Source: Lampris incognitus
Lineage: Eukaryota; Chordata; Actinopteri; Lampriformes; Lampridae
Reading direction: 5' to 3'
Length of the DNA: 64,000 nt
NCBI RefSeq assembly: GCF_029633865.1
Contig: NC_079211.1
Coordinates: 149,808,749-149,872,748 of the forward strand
This document shows positions 11,038-21,894 of the stretch, piece after piece. The number at the start of each line of letters is the position of its first letter. The first letter of the stretch is position 1. Under the pieces are notes generated by a model. That model was not told the DNA's origin, ran no database searches, and worked only from the letters and a program-made list of their open reading frames with translations. The position numbers and the translations under genes are program-made.

Positions 11038-11072
11038 TGTACTACGTCATATGACCTATATGACGTAGTACA
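11038..11072. promoter_or_regulatory. 14-bp-arm palindrome with paired CRE-like half sites
   Basis: TGTACTACGTCATA and its exact reverse complement TATGACGTAGTACA flank a 7-nt spacer. Each arm holds a TGACGTA element. It lies at the left edge of the CpG-rich upstream block of il1b copy 1. Copies 2 and 3 keep only a degenerate version. Confidence 0.6.
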
Positions 11073-11765
11073 GGTATATGGCGTGATATAATGTGTTTAT
11101 ACAGGTATGGCGATCAGCTCCGACAGACAGACTTCTGGGGCTCCGCTCACTGTTCTGAACCAGATTAGAAAGTGTTTTTTTGGCGAGTACAACACATTTG
11201 GTGTGTGCCTGTAACCACGCCGCATGGTAAAAACAGAGAGGGACCCGCAGAGAGACCCGCAGAGAGACCCGCAGTACACTTGTCGGACACCCTGCTACCG
11301 GAAGCCGCCATGTTCCCGGTGTACGGGCCTGGGAAAATGGCGACGCAGAGGATTCAGGTAGCTTCGTGAAAAGGCTTTCCTTCCTGATAAATAACCGGGC
11401 CGATAGCCTCGACAAACTGGTCGGTGCCAACACCATTATAATGGGAGGCTTGGGGCAAAACCCCCCCCAAAAAACAGTTGACTTCGTGTCTGCGGAAGTG
11501 AAAAATATGAAGAAAAAACAAATACAGGGCAGACTGACCGCCATCGTGCCCGACGTGATGACGTCACATGCTTAGGAGACGAACGGATATAGAGTTGTCA
11601 AAGCTGATCTCTCGGGTTCCGCATGTACCCGTGAAAACGTTATTGGAGAACAACTGTCGACGCCAGACACACGAGTAAAAAGTTTAAGCTGCCGGCTTTG
11701 GAAAAGGTGTGATGACTTTCTTTTGAGACGAGCTGCGAATGACTCTGGTAAACATCCAGCAATTG
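11040..11765. promoter_or_regulatory. Upstream block B of il1b copy 1
   Basis: CpG-rich 0.7-kb segment repeated before copy 2 (18066-18743) and copy 3 (33235-33800). All three share a perfect CRE TGACGTCA (11559-11566 here), a YY1-like GCCGCCATGTT and an inverse AAAATGGCGACG. No frame is conserved across the three. It could be a distal promoter or enhancer, or the promoter of a lost neighbour that was duplicated with il1b. Confidence 0.5.
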
Positions 11766-11781
11766 AGCTAAGCTAAGCTAG

Positions 11782-12139
11782 GCTAACCGGTTATTTTGTT
11801 GCCCGGTGCGGGATTCGATACGGGGTGTACTGCACCACAAGACGACGTCACTAACCGCTCGGCTAAAGGGCCAGACCCGCTAGCTAGGGGCTAACGTGTC
11901 TTATTAGTAGTTTACAGTCGTCACCCTCCCCGGAAGTGCGCCCTCGCGCTTTGTTCTTCCCGCGCTCCAAAGAGACTTCTGAGGATCTGCACACTTCCGG
12001 ATCCCACCGCTGCCACCAATGTAAGCGGTTATTTTCTTGCCCGGTGCGGGATTCGATACGGGTGTACTGCACCACAGGGCGACGTCACTAACCGCTCGGC
12101 TAAAGGGTCAGACCTAACGGGTCTTATTAGTAGTTTACA
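11782..12139 (-). mobile_element. Miniature LTR retroelement (TRIM-like), two complete LTRs
   Basis: Flanked by the 4-bp duplication CTAG (11778-11781 and 12140-12143). Plus-strand order is LTR 11782-11916, internal 11917-12019, LTR 12020-12139; the element reads on the minus strand. Beside the right LTR the minus strand reads TTGGTGGCAGCGGTGGGATC, complementary to the CCA end of a vertebrate tRNA-Leu. A purine-rich GGGGAGGG lies near the other LTR. There is no coding frame. It sits between upstream block B and the proximal promoter of il1b copy 1 and is absent there in copies 2 and 3. Confidence 0.8.
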
Positions 12140-12419
12140 CTAGGCTAACCTCACCTCGGTGTGTCTTCACACTGCGCGCACACATGAAGAAGGCCGCACC
12201 ACCCCTGGATGAGATTTTCCAAAGGAATATACAGAAGAGTGAAATAGTGCACATGTACATGCATGTCTCTTATTACAGAGGGCATTGTCCGCACCACGAA
12301 AGGCAGTGTGTTATGCGAGTGCTGCAGTTGAACAGGTGGTCTGCAGCCACGTGTGCACGAGTACCGTATTTCATCATCAGAGTTTGTAACTATTGCAAAA
12401 CTGTAAATAGTGCTTTTCC

Positions 12420-12590
12420 CCACTTCCTGTTGTGCGGGGAATTCCTCATGCCCTCCAAAAATGTGTATATATATTGCAGATAACCACATGAAGCCAGAAC
12501 ACGATTGTCACTAAAGGAGTACTTAACAGCAGTGACTGAGAAATACAGAACAACTCAATCTATCTTCTGACAGCAAACTCCCACAGGTTA
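12420..12590 (+). promoter_or_regulatory. il1b: Proximal promoter and exon 1 of il1b copy 1
   Basis: Within 60 bp lie an ETS/PU.1-type ACTTCCTG (12422-12429), a perfect kappaB site GGGGAATTCC (12436-12445) and a TATATATA element from 12466, followed by a noncoding exon ending at a GTAAGT donor (12591). PU.1 plus NF-kappaB next to TATA is the known logic of mammalian IL1B promoters. In copies 2 and 3 the TATA element is a canonical TATAAA instead. The start of transcription, near 12495, is inferred. Confidence 0.65.
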
Positions 12591-13082
12591 GTAAGTTTAC
12601 TTCTCTGCACTTACAATTAGTATTTGAGCATTTGTTCTGAAATACTACTGGTAAAGGATGCACTGATGATAATAATAATAATGATAATAAATGCTAAAGA
12701 CATATTCGACGGTTCTCCTGATTTGCCAGGCCATTCTACTGCCCAACCTGCTTCGTAGAGTTGGAGGCTTCATTGGCTATGTTTATATTGTACCTTCCTT
12801 TTTTATACTGTATCACATGTGTGTGTTCATAGTTACATAGTCATCTGCATCGGATGCTTTTCAGCATGCTGCTGAAAGAGTGTCATAGATGAAATTGACC
12901 AAACCTGAAAGATGTCTTGAGTCATTTCAGCAGCAAACAAAGGAGACGTTGATGAAATGTGTTTCCTAAAAGGTGTACACATGAATAGATAGAAAGTTAA
13001 ACCAGAAAGCAGGCTAATCGTGAAATAAATCTATGTGTGTATGTCTTTCTGTTGGCAGATCTTTCCCCACTCAGAAAAAAAG

Positions 13083-15954
13083 ATGGAATTTGAATCTCAG
13101 TGCAGCCTGATGACTGTGAGTATTGTGCAAGAAACAAGCCAACTTGAACATCAAATCAAATGTTAAACGTCACACTTTTTGCTTATTTTCTCATGTACGT
13201 TTTATTTATTTCTTAATTGTCTTTCTGTTTTTTTTTTCTGGGTTTTTTTGCTTTTCAGAGCACCTCCATGAGCGAGAGGTGGACATCGAGGATGCCTCAG
13301 GGGCTGGACTTGGAGATCTCCCAGCATCCTCTGACGATGAAGAGCGTGGTGAATCTCATCATCGCCATGGAGAGGTTAAAGGACACCACCAAGTCAGAAT
13401 CGCCAATGAGTTCCGAGTTCAGAGACGAGGATCTGCTCAACATCATGCTGGAGAGCGCGGTGGAAGGTAAGCGAGATACTAGACGCTCACACACACGAAT
13501 CTGTGCATGGATTCAAATAGACGCACAGATGGAGGAAGGCTGTAAAGGGACCTAGAATCTTGTATAGGCAGTATTGTTTTCTTCAAAACAGAATTTTAAT
13601 CAGGTTCTTTAAATATGGTTTCTGGGAAATGAATTACCACTTGACAAAGGAGTGGACAAATCAGTATCTCAGTCCACTTGCAAGCTACAAAGGGGTTGTC
13701 ATTGTCTGTGGCCCAATACGAGCCACCTGAGACCATAACTTACTGAAACAGCCAGGAATTGGTATCTTATGTGCTTATTATATGGTGTGATCATCTGGTG
13801 CTTACCAAAGCAAATGTACCCAACGGGGCTGTCGTCATCATAGATGCTGTATCTGGTGGTTGGTGGTTGTGTTACAACATAGATTTTCCCTGTAAAAAAT
13901 AGAGGCCCAAATAACGTTCCTTTTAATATGTGCCCCCCCCTCTCTCCTGCCCCCTCCCTAGAGGAATTTGTGTTTGAGGTGACTGCAGCACCGCCAGCTG
14001 AGAGACAAGGCAAATTTAACAAGACGGGGGAACACGAGTACAGTATCACTGATACCCAGAAGAGGAATTGGGTGCTTGTTAAAGACGCCATGGAGCTCCA
14101 TGCCCTGATGCTGCAAGGAGGCAGCAGCCATCGCAAAGGTAACATCAGATGACATAGATTGCTCAACATCATGCATCGTGTACTGCATCCCCATTGTCAG
14201 TCAGCTACCGGTCAGGAAAAATCAATCTGTGACACAAGGTTAATGGTACAATCCTTGATCTAAATCTAAACCAAAATGTCACCAAAATATAAAACACAGG
14301 ATTCGAGCGGCTGTCGCCTCCCAGATCTCTTCATGCAAGGACTAACCCTAAACAACAACTAAATATAAGTTTCTAGTGTTTTCTGATGCTGTTTACATCA
14401 CTAATAGTTGTTAAGATTGGTGTAAAACATGCCCATATTTTTAATTATGAGTGGTTGAGAAAAACACATGCTTAGCAATGACTAATCCAAATTCTTCAAT
14501 CATCTATGTAAATATACTTGAATTTTCTATGGTCAAATAATTCTCTGATTAGGCCTTTATGATGTGGCAGTTTATTTGTTGAGTCAGTCTTTCTGGGCCT
14601 CCTTGTGACCCTTAAGGACTTTGCACACCAAGTCTAAATTTTTTGTCTGAAAATTTCCCATGTTAAAAAATGACTATAACATCACACTTTGTACATAAAG
14701 TTTACAGACCAACTCTGAACAAATCATCCGTCATAAATTTTTTGGAACAATTTAGATTTTCTGCAGTTGTTTTTTTATCATCTATTAATAAGCTCTCACA
14801 GTTTTCAGAGTTGTTAGACCATGATTTAAAAAAATGTAAAAAAAAGATTTTAAAAAAATGCATACAGAAAATTTGTACTTGTGCAAAAGTCTTTATTGTA
14901 TAGTGGCAGAACAACCTGTATTGTCCTGTGTGTGAAATGGGCTGACCTGTTTTGTTGTTAGCCATATGCTATTTTACTAAATAAATCCTACAAAAATCAA
15001 AATTTTTCTTCATTCTCCCCACAGTGAATCTGAACATGTGCACCTATGTGAACACTGTGCCCAGTACTGATGCGAGACCTGTGATCTTGGGTATCAGGGG
15101 TACAGACCTCTACCTTTCATGCTCCGAGGAAAATGGGAGGCCAACCCTGCACCTGGAGGTAAGGGTAACACATTTCTGGAGACAACATGGCATCCTTTCA
15201 TAGAGCTGATGTTGTTAAACTGTGGTAAAGAACAGTTTAGGCTCTGGGATTTATAGGAGCAGCAGTTGTGTTGATGAATCTGAGTGCTGATCACACCCAC
15301 TGATTTTATAATTTACCTTGCTATTCAAAGGCAATACCAACCTTAGCTTGAGCACACTCTCAAGATGGTTTATGATAGCATGTGGTACACCTTGCCTTCA
15401 TCAGAGCCCAAAAGGGCTGTTGTGTTTTTGATTTGCAGTTTTAGCATAGTTGGCAGGCACATATTTTCAATTACCGTTGGTTGGCAATAGCCTCTAATTT
15501 AATTGTTTTTATTTGCTATTATATATAACAATTAACAAAATACCAAACTTTAAACCACCAATTTTGTATTTATTGCCTGATAGTAGGTAGCGCTGTCAGG
15601 CAACAAATCAGCCCTCTCAAGAAAATTATACCCAAGGCCTCTATTAGTTAAGAGCCAGCCCTGGGTAATAAATTCTGTTAGTGTGATTACAGAAGTAACA
15701 GGCTTTTGCGTTTGGCTTCCTTTTTGCCACAGGAGGTGCAGGGCAAGGAGTGGTTGAGGAGTATCAGCAAGGGGACTGACATGGTGCGATTCCTCTTCTA
15801 CAAACGGGACAGTGGGCTTGATATTAGCACCTTCATGTCGGCCCACTTCCCTGGCTGGTACATCAGCACGGCCCAGGAAGATGACAGGCGCGTAGACATG
15901 TGCCAACAGACGGCCGAACGCTACAGAAACTTCACCATCCAGCGCCAGAACTGA
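13083..15954 (+). CDS. il1b: Interleukin-1 beta, copy 1
   Basis: Proinflammatory cytokine made as a cytosolic precursor without signal peptide and secreted to act on the IL-1 receptor (known for the family). Coding exons: 13083-13115, 13259-13466, 13962-14138, 15025-15158 and 15733-15954, all with GT/AG borders and consistent phases, giving 257 residues, normal for fish. The start is the only ATG in exon 2 and begins MEFESQ. Exon 3 encodes the prodomain with [16 protein letters not shown] (residues about 24-39). Exons 4-6 encode the beta-trefoil, with the IL-1 family signature F-x-S-A-x2-P-x2-Y-I-S-T at 218-230. No mammalian-type caspase-1 site is evident, as in other fish. Against copy 3 it differs at residues 96, 97, 108, 139, 151, 237 and 246; the last two replace Pro and Arg kept in copies 2 and 3. 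Confidence 0.93.
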
Positions 15955-16569
15955 AGAGGGCTTGGTGATGATTTTTAGAGATAGGATTCCTAAAGGCAGG
16001 CCTGCTAGTGAGTGCTGAAGAAAATCAAAATGGCCACAAGGGTGGTCATTTTACTTCAAAGAGTAAATTATTCTCTATATTCTGGTTATTTTATTTTTTG
16101 TTTTTTGGTGATTATTTTGTTTTGATTTAAGTAAATTATGAACAAAAGTTATTTTCTAGAAAATGGGCTACAAGGTTATCAGCATAATACGAAGCATATT
16201 AATAAGGATCTCAATAATATAAATCCAAAGAAGCTGTTTTTTGCTATATTTGCTATATGTCTAATCAGTCAGTGTCCCATGTGTGTATTTGTAGCCCATG
16301 TGTCCATTACCTCTGTTAAATTGTGAACCCTGGCCCTTCATGCCAAGAGTTATGGGTATTTCTGTTCTAAAGGATTGACTGATGGGAGCGCTCTCATTTT
16401 GAGAGAACTTCTTCAGTTTTTATACTGTGTACGTACTGTATGTACTAAGTACAACGAGGCAAATAGAGTTCACCACAGGATGGTGGGATTGTAATGTCTA
16501 TCAGGCAGGCACCCCCGTTTATTTATTGTACTAACTATGGCACTGTATTTAAAATTCCACAATGTTAAA

Positions 16570-16650
16570 TTTATTTATTTATGTATGTATTTATTTGTTT
16601 ATTATTTAACTTAGTGCTTATTTAATGAACTGTAATAAATGTGTAATAAA
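16570..16650 (+). promoter_or_regulatory. AU-rich element and poly(A) signals, il1b copy 1
   Basis: Overlapping ATTTA pentamers at about 16570-16610 form an AU-rich instability element, typical of cytokine mRNAs. Two AATAAA signals follow at 16634 and 16645. The 3'UTR is therefore about 0.7 kb. Confidence 0.75.
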
Positions 16651-16699
16651 AGTTTGAACTGATCATTGAATCCTGAACTCTTCATACCATTTTACCATG

Positions 16700-16916
16700 C
16701 AGGGCTTTTCAAACAATTTTCTAACAGTCATCATTCATATCACTCTTGCAGCATCTTTCGCTTACCATCCATGCCTTGCAGCTGGATTCCTAAATTTTAA
16801 CGGAAAAACATTTTAAGGTAGCATTTTAAGGTAGCATTTCCACATTCCATGGAAAGTGTTAAGATTGGATTTTGGAAGTTTGAGGTTTTTGATCATAACC
16901 AAATATTATATAATTA

Positions 16917-16954
<38 letters not shown>

Positions 16955-17460
16955 AAATTTTTTAACCAAAAAATATGCATTTTTAATTTAATTAACACAT
17001 TTCATATGATGAGGGAAGTATTTTTGCTCATAAGAACAATAAAAGTCTGAGATTTATGTGATATTTTTTAAGTGTTACCTTACATGAATGTGAGAAATGG
17101 TCAGAGTAGACACGAGAAAATGATTGTAATTTAACAAAAACAGCTAAAAATATACAAATTGTATATTTATTATTTAATTGTATTTTGCTTCATGCTAACC
17201 AGTACACTTGAATCAGTGGCTTCAGACACTGAAAACATTACTGACAGTTTTATTATGCCTCCTTGTCCCCTTTGAATGTTGTCGACTCAAACTTAACACT
17301 TTCTATGGAATGACCCAAATGCTAGCTAGATGGCAAGACTGTGTAACCTACTACGAAATGGCGAGGAAAGTATGAGCTGCTTTTGGTTACAGTCGATTTG
17401 AGGTTTGATGGCATCCTAGGGGAAACAGGTTAAAAACATACACAGCTAGCTAGCTAGCTA
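16700..17460. other. AT-rich intergenic stretch
   Basis: AT-rich sequence with a (TA)n tract at 16918-16951. I see no coding frame. Confidence 0.5.
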
Positions 17461-17473
17461 TCTATATCTTACC

Positions 17474-17682
17474 TTTGCCATTATGAGGTACATCCCCCTG
17501 CTGTGAGCGTAGCACCGCGATTCTGTAGCCCAACCAGCTACAAAGAAGTGGTAAGCATCCAGACTTTTGTGTGCTTTTAGGTCAGCACCTGTGTGTGGGG
17601 ACACTCCGTTGGTAACATAGTGGTACAGATCGTGTGGACTGAACTCGGGCGGACTGGACGGTTTTGCTAGATCCGTGAACAC
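17474..17682 (-). pseudogene. Exon fragment of an unidentified, possibly transposon-linked gene
   Basis: A minus-strand open stretch encodes SSPPEFSPHDLYHYVTNGVS and KAHKSLDAYHFFVAGWA, then MAK and a GT donor (GTAAGA) near 17473. I recall similar sequence in fish proteins carrying SAP, SWIM or YqaJ domains, but I cannot name the gene. An open extension upstream reads GWHKEQYVEKLAIAGLATD before it is disrupted by a 19-bp tandem repeat. No downstream exons were found, so this is probably a relic. Confidence 0.4.
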
Positions 17683-17709
17683 ATCGGTAGGAAGAAGGTA
17701 CGGGTCGGT

Positions 17710-17790
17710 AGCTAACCCTGCTATCGCTAGCTAACCCTGCTATCGCTAGCTAACCCTGCTATCGCTAGCTAACCCTGCTATCGCTAGCTT
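17710..17790. repeat. 19-bp minisatellite, about four copies
   Basis: Four copies of GCTAACCCTGCTATCGCTA starting at 17711 and 17730. They lie inside the 5' coding part of the minus-strand exon fragment, and because 19 is not a multiple of three they shift its frame. Confidence 0.85.
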
Positions 17791-18065
17791 CTCCACATAT
17801 TGCTCTTTGTGCCATCCTACAAGGTGACTCACTTCACAGGACAACTCCACAACATTACTCTTGACTATTGGTAGCCATCACTTCAATTTAAACTATAATA
17901 GCTACTCATCCGTCGCAATATTTTGTTTTTGTTGTTCGCATTTGAATTTCCCGGTCTATCACTTCCTGCCGTCCGTCATGGCGCAGTCTCCCTTGTCACG
18001 TGATAATTGTGACGCGTCTGCAAGGGGCGAATACCCCCAGCTTTTGACAGGACGCGCCCTCTCAA

Positions 18066-18743
18066 GGATATGACGTATTAGAGGTGTATTACGTCAGATG
18101 ACGCGTGTGACGCAAATACGGGTTTAGCAGGACAGACTTGTCGAGCCCCCGCCGGCTATTCGGAACCAAATTAGAAAGTGCTTTCTGACGAGTAAAACCC
18201 ATCTGGTGTCTGCCTGTAACCCCGCCCAAAGTTAAAAACACAGCGCGCCCAGAGAGACCCGCGGTCGAGTTCTCGGACACCTGCTACCGGAAGCCGCCAT
18301 GTCGCCGGTGTACAAGAAAGGTAAAATGGCGACGCAGAACACTCAGCTAGCTTCGTGAAAAGGCTTTCCTTCCTCATAAATAACCGGGCCGATATCCTCT
18401 ACAAACTGGTCGGTGCCAACACCGTTATAGGTGAAGGCTTAAAAAAACAACAACAACTGACTTCGTGTCTGCGGAGGTGAAGAATATTAAGAAAAAAAAA
18501 TACAGGACACACTGACCGCCAACATTGTTTTTACTTTTTTTTGCAACGGCGCCCCTTGATGACGTCACACGAGTGGCAGGCAAATATGCGTAGTTCGCGA
18601 ATATGAAGTTGTCAAAACTGACATCCGATTTCGCATGTACCCGTGAAGACGTTATTGGAGAACATTTGTCAACGCCAGACACACGAGTAAAACGTTTAAG
18701 CGGTCGACTTTGGAAAAAGTGTGATGACTTTCTTTTGAGACGA
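18066..18743. promoter_or_regulatory. Upstream block B of il1b copy 2
   Basis: Second copy of the CpG-rich block, with CRE TGACGTCA at 18560-18567 and the GCCGCCATG and AAAATGGCGACG pair. Its right end is split from the rest of the unit by the RTE insertion at 18744. Confidence 0.5.
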
Positions 18744-21700
18744 ACCCAGCCACTGAGGATGCACAAGCCAGTGCATCCTTAGTGCCGGTCCCAAGCCCGG
18801 ACAAATGGGGAGGGTTGCGTCAGGAAGGGCATCCGGTGTAAAATCTTTGCCAAATCAAATATGCGGATCATAAATAAGACTTACATACCGGATCGGTCGA
18901 GGCCCGGGTTACCAACGACCGCCACCGGTACTATTAACCAGCAGGGTGTCGGTGGAAACTATGCTACTGTTGGGCGAAGGAGAAGGAGAGGGGGAAAGCA
19001 TGTCCAGAGGCAGCTAGAGAGGAGGAAGGGTAGGCGTGGAGGTGAGAGTTGGAACTTTGAATGTTGGCACTATGACTGGTAAAGGGAGAGAGCTGGCTGA
19101 CATGATGGAAAGAAGAAAGGTAGGCATACTGTGTGTGCAAGAGACCAGGTGGAAGGGGAGTAAGGCCAGGAGTATCGGAGGTGGGTTCAAACTCTTCTAC
19201 CATGGTGTGAATGGGAGGAGAAATGGGGTAGGGGTAATTCTGAAGGAAGAGTATGTCAAGGGCGTGCTGGAGGTGAAGAGAGTGTCAGACAGAGTGATGA
19301 GTATGAAGCTGGAAATTGAAGGTTTATTGCTGAATGTTATCAGCGCATATGCCCCGCAAGTTGGGTGTGAGATGGACGAAAAAGAAGAATTCTGGAATGA
19401 GTTGGACGACATGGTGGAGAGGGTACCCAAGGAGGAGAGAGTGGTGATTGGAGCGGACTTCAATGGACATGTTGGTGAAGGGAACAGAGGTGATGAGGAG
19501 GTGATGGGAAAGTATGGAGTCAAGAAGAGAAATGTGGAAGGACAGATGGTGGTCGATTTTGCGAAAAGGATGGAAATGGCTGTGGTGAATACATATTTCA
19601 AGAAGAGGGAGGAACACAGGGTGACGTACAAGAGTGGAGGAAAGTGCACACAGGTGGACTATATCTTATGTAGAAGGCACCATCTAAAAGGGATTGGAGA
19701 CTGCAAGGTGGTGACAGGGGAGAGCGTAGCCAGGCAGCATCGGATGGTGGTCTGTAGGATGACTTTGGAGACCAAGAAGAGGAAGCGAGTGAAGACACAG
19801 CCGAAGATTAAATGGTGGAAGTTGAAGAAGGAAGACTGTTGTGTGGAGTTCAGGCAGGAGTTAAGACAGGCACTGGGTGGTAGTGAAGAGTTGCCAGATG
19901 GCTGGAAAACCACTGCAGAAATAGTGAGGGAGACAGCTAGGAAGGTACTTGGTATGTCATCAGGACAGAGGAAGGAAGACAAGGAGACTTGGTGGTGGAA
20001 TGAGGAAGTACAGCAAATTATACAGAGGAAATGGTTGGCAAAGAAGAAGTGGGATAGTCAGAGAGATGAAGAAAGTAGACAGGAGTACAAGGAGATGCAG
20101 CGTAAAGCAAAGAGAGAGGTGGCAAAGGCAAAGGAAAAGGCGTATGGTGAGTTGTATGACAGGTTAGACACTAAGGAAGGAGAAAAGGACTTGTACCGAT
20201 TGGCTAGACAGAGGGACCAAGCTGCAAAGGATGTGCAGCAAGTTAGGGCGATCAAGGATAGAGATGGAAATGTGCTGACAAGCGAGGAGAGTGTGCTAAG
20301 AAGGTGGAAGGAATACTTTGAGGGGCTGATGAATGAAGAAAATGAGAGAGAGAGAAGGTTGGATGATATAGGGATAGTGAATCAGGAAGTTCAGCGGATT
20401 AGCAAGGAGGAAGTGAGGGCAGCTATGAAGAGGATGAAGAATGGAAAGGCAGTTGGTCCTGATGACATACCTGTGGAGGCATGGAGGTGTTTAGGAGAGA
20501 TGGCAGTGGAGTTTCTAACTAGATTGTTTAACACAATCCTGGAAAGTGAGAGGATGCCTGAGGAGTGGAGAAGAAGCATACTGGTACCGATTTTCAAGAA
20601 CAAGGGCGATGTGCAGAACTGTAACAACTACAGAGGTATAAAGTTGATCAGCCACAGCATGAAGATTTGGGAAAGAGTAATAGAAGCTAGGTTAAGAGGA
20701 GAGGTGACGATCAGCGAGCAGCAGTATGGTTTCATGCCACGAAAGAGCACCACAGATGCGATGTTTGCTTTGAGAATGTTGATTGAGAAGTATAGAGAAG
20801 GCCAGAAAGAGTTGCATTGTGTCTTTTTAGATTTAGAGAAAGCTTATGACAGAGTGCCGAGAGAGGAGGTGTGGTATTGTATGAGGAAGTCAGGAGTTGC
20901 AGAGAAGTATGTAGGAGTGGTGCAGGATACGTATGAGGGAAGTGTGACAATGGTGAGGTGTGCGGTTGGAATGACAGATGGGTTCAAGGTGGAGGTGGGA
21001 TTACATCAAGGATCGGCTCTTAGCCCTTTCTTGTTTGCAATGGTGATGGACAGGTTGACGGACAAGATCAGGCAGGAGTCTCCATGGACGATGATGTTCG
21101 CGGATGACATTGTGATCTGTAGTGAGAGTAGGGTGCAGGTTGAGGAGAGCCTGGAGAGGTGGAGGTATGCACTAGAGAGAAGAGGAATGAAAGTCAGTAG
21201 GAGCAAGACGGAATACCTATGCGTGAATGAGAGAGAGGACAGTGGAATGGTCAGGATGCAAGGAGTGGAGGTGACAAAGGCGTATGAGTTTAAATACTTG
21301 GGGTCAACTGTCCAAAGTAACGGGGAGTGCAGTAGAGAGGTGAAAAAGAGAGTGCAGGCAGGTTGGAGTGGGTGGAGAAGAGTGTCAGGAGTGATTTGTG
21401 ACAGAAGGGTACCAGCAAGAGTTAAAGGGAAAGTTTACAAGATGGTTGTGAGACCAGCTATGTTATATGGTTTGGAGACAGTGGCACTGACGAAAAGACA
21501 GGAGGCGGAGCTGGAGGTGGCAGAGTTGAAGATGCTAAGATTTTCACTGGGAGTAACGAAGAAGGACAGGATTAGGAACGATTATATTAGAGGGACCGCT
21601 CAGGTTGGACGGTTTGGAGACAAAGCAAGAGAGGCAAGATTGAGATGGCTTGGACATGTGTGGAGGAGAGATGCTGAGTATATTGGGAGAAGGATGGTGA

Positions 21701-21876
21701 ATATGGAGCTGCCAGGGAAGAGGAGAAGAGGAAGGCCAAAGAGGAGGTTTATGGATGTGGTGAGGGAAGACATGCAGGTGGCTGATGTGACAGAGGAAGA
21801 CGCAGAAGACAGGAAGAAATGGAAACGGATGATCCGCTGTGGCGCCCCCTAACGGGAGCAGCCGAAAGTAGTAGTA
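18744..21876 (+). mobile_element. RTE-clade LINE, apparently full length
   Basis: A 3133-bp insertion flanked by a perfect 18-bp duplication GACTTTCTTTTGAGACGA (18726-18743 and 21877-21894). It has a short 5' region, one long reading frame, the GGCGCCCCCTAACGGGAGCA terminus and a TAGTAGTA microsatellite tail, as usual for RTE. The undamaged duplication and open frame indicate a recent insertion. Fragments of the family occur at 6488, 8752, 52190 and 53203. Confidence 0.9.
19036..21852 (+). CDS. RTE retrotransposon polyprotein (endonuclease and reverse transcriptase)
   Basis: 938-codon open frame. Residues 1-240 form an APE-type endonuclease: TLNVGTM start, QETRWKG at about 36, NVISAYAPQ, ADFNGHVG and a VDYILCRRHH stretch. 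Residues about 440-740 form the reverse transcriptase: KAVGPDDIPVEAW, FLDLEKAYDRVPRE, GLHQGSALSP and catalytic FADDIVICSE. The C terminus ends KRMIRCGAP. The first codon of the frame is GTG. An in-frame stop lies at 19015, and the first ATG falls at codon 12, inside the conserved endonuclease start, so the real start is unclear. It nicks target DNA and copies its RNA in place. Confidence 0.9.
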   Translation: MEVRVGTLNVGTMTGKGRELADMMERRKVGILCVQETRWKGSKARSIGGGFKLFYHGVNGRRNGVGVILKEEYVKGVLEVKRVSDRVMSMKLEIEGLLLNVISAYAPQVGCEMDEKEEFWNELDDMVERVPKEERVVIGADFNGHVGEGNRGDEEVMGKYGVKKRNVEGQMVVDFAKRMEMAVVNTYFKKREEHRVTYKSGGKCTQVDYILCRRHHLKGIGDCKVVTGESVARQHRMVVCRMTLETKKRKRVKTQPKIKWWKLKKEDCCVEFRQELRQALGGSEELPDGWKTTAEIVRETARKVLGMSSGQRKEDKETWWWNEEVQQIIQRKWLAKKKWDSQRDEESRQEYKEMQRKAKREVAKAKEKAYGELYDRLDTKEGEKDLYRLARQRDQAAKDVQQVRAIKDRDGNVLTSEESVLRRWKEYFEGLMNEENERERRLDDIGIVNQEVQRISKEEVRAAMKRMKNGKAVGPDDIPVEAWRCLGEMAVEFLTRLFNTILESERMPEEWRRSILVPIFKNKGDVQNCNNYRGIKLISHSMKIWERVIEARLRGEVTISEQQYGFMPRKSTTDAMFALRMLIEKYREGQKELHCVFLDLEKAYDRVPREEVWYCMRKSGVAEKYVGVVQDTYEGSVTMVRCAVGMTDGFKVEVGLHQGSALSPFLFAMVMDRLTDKIRQESPWTMMFADDIVICSESRVQVEESLERWRYALERRGMKVSRSKTEYLCVNEREDSGMVRMQGVEVTKAYEFKYLGSTVQSNGECSREVKKRVQAGWSGWRRVSGVICDRRVPARVKGKVYKMVVRPAMLYGLETVALTKRQEAELEVAELKMLRFSLGVTKKDRIRNDYIRGTAQVGRFGDKAREARLRWLGHVWRRDAEYIGRRMVNMELPGKRRRGRPKRRFMDVVREDMQVADVTEEDAEDRKKWKRMIRCGAP

Positions 21877-21894
21877 GACTTTCTTTTGAGACGA

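Noticed and set aside
12416-12480. Copy 1 considered a pseudogene because its TATA differs
   Set aside because: TATATATA is still a usable TATA element, and all coding and splice features are intact.
13123-13555. Open frames of 112-115 codons overlapping il1b exon 3
   Set aside because: One is exon 3 itself read through its intron edges; the other is a frame-shifted shadow. The spliced model explains the region.
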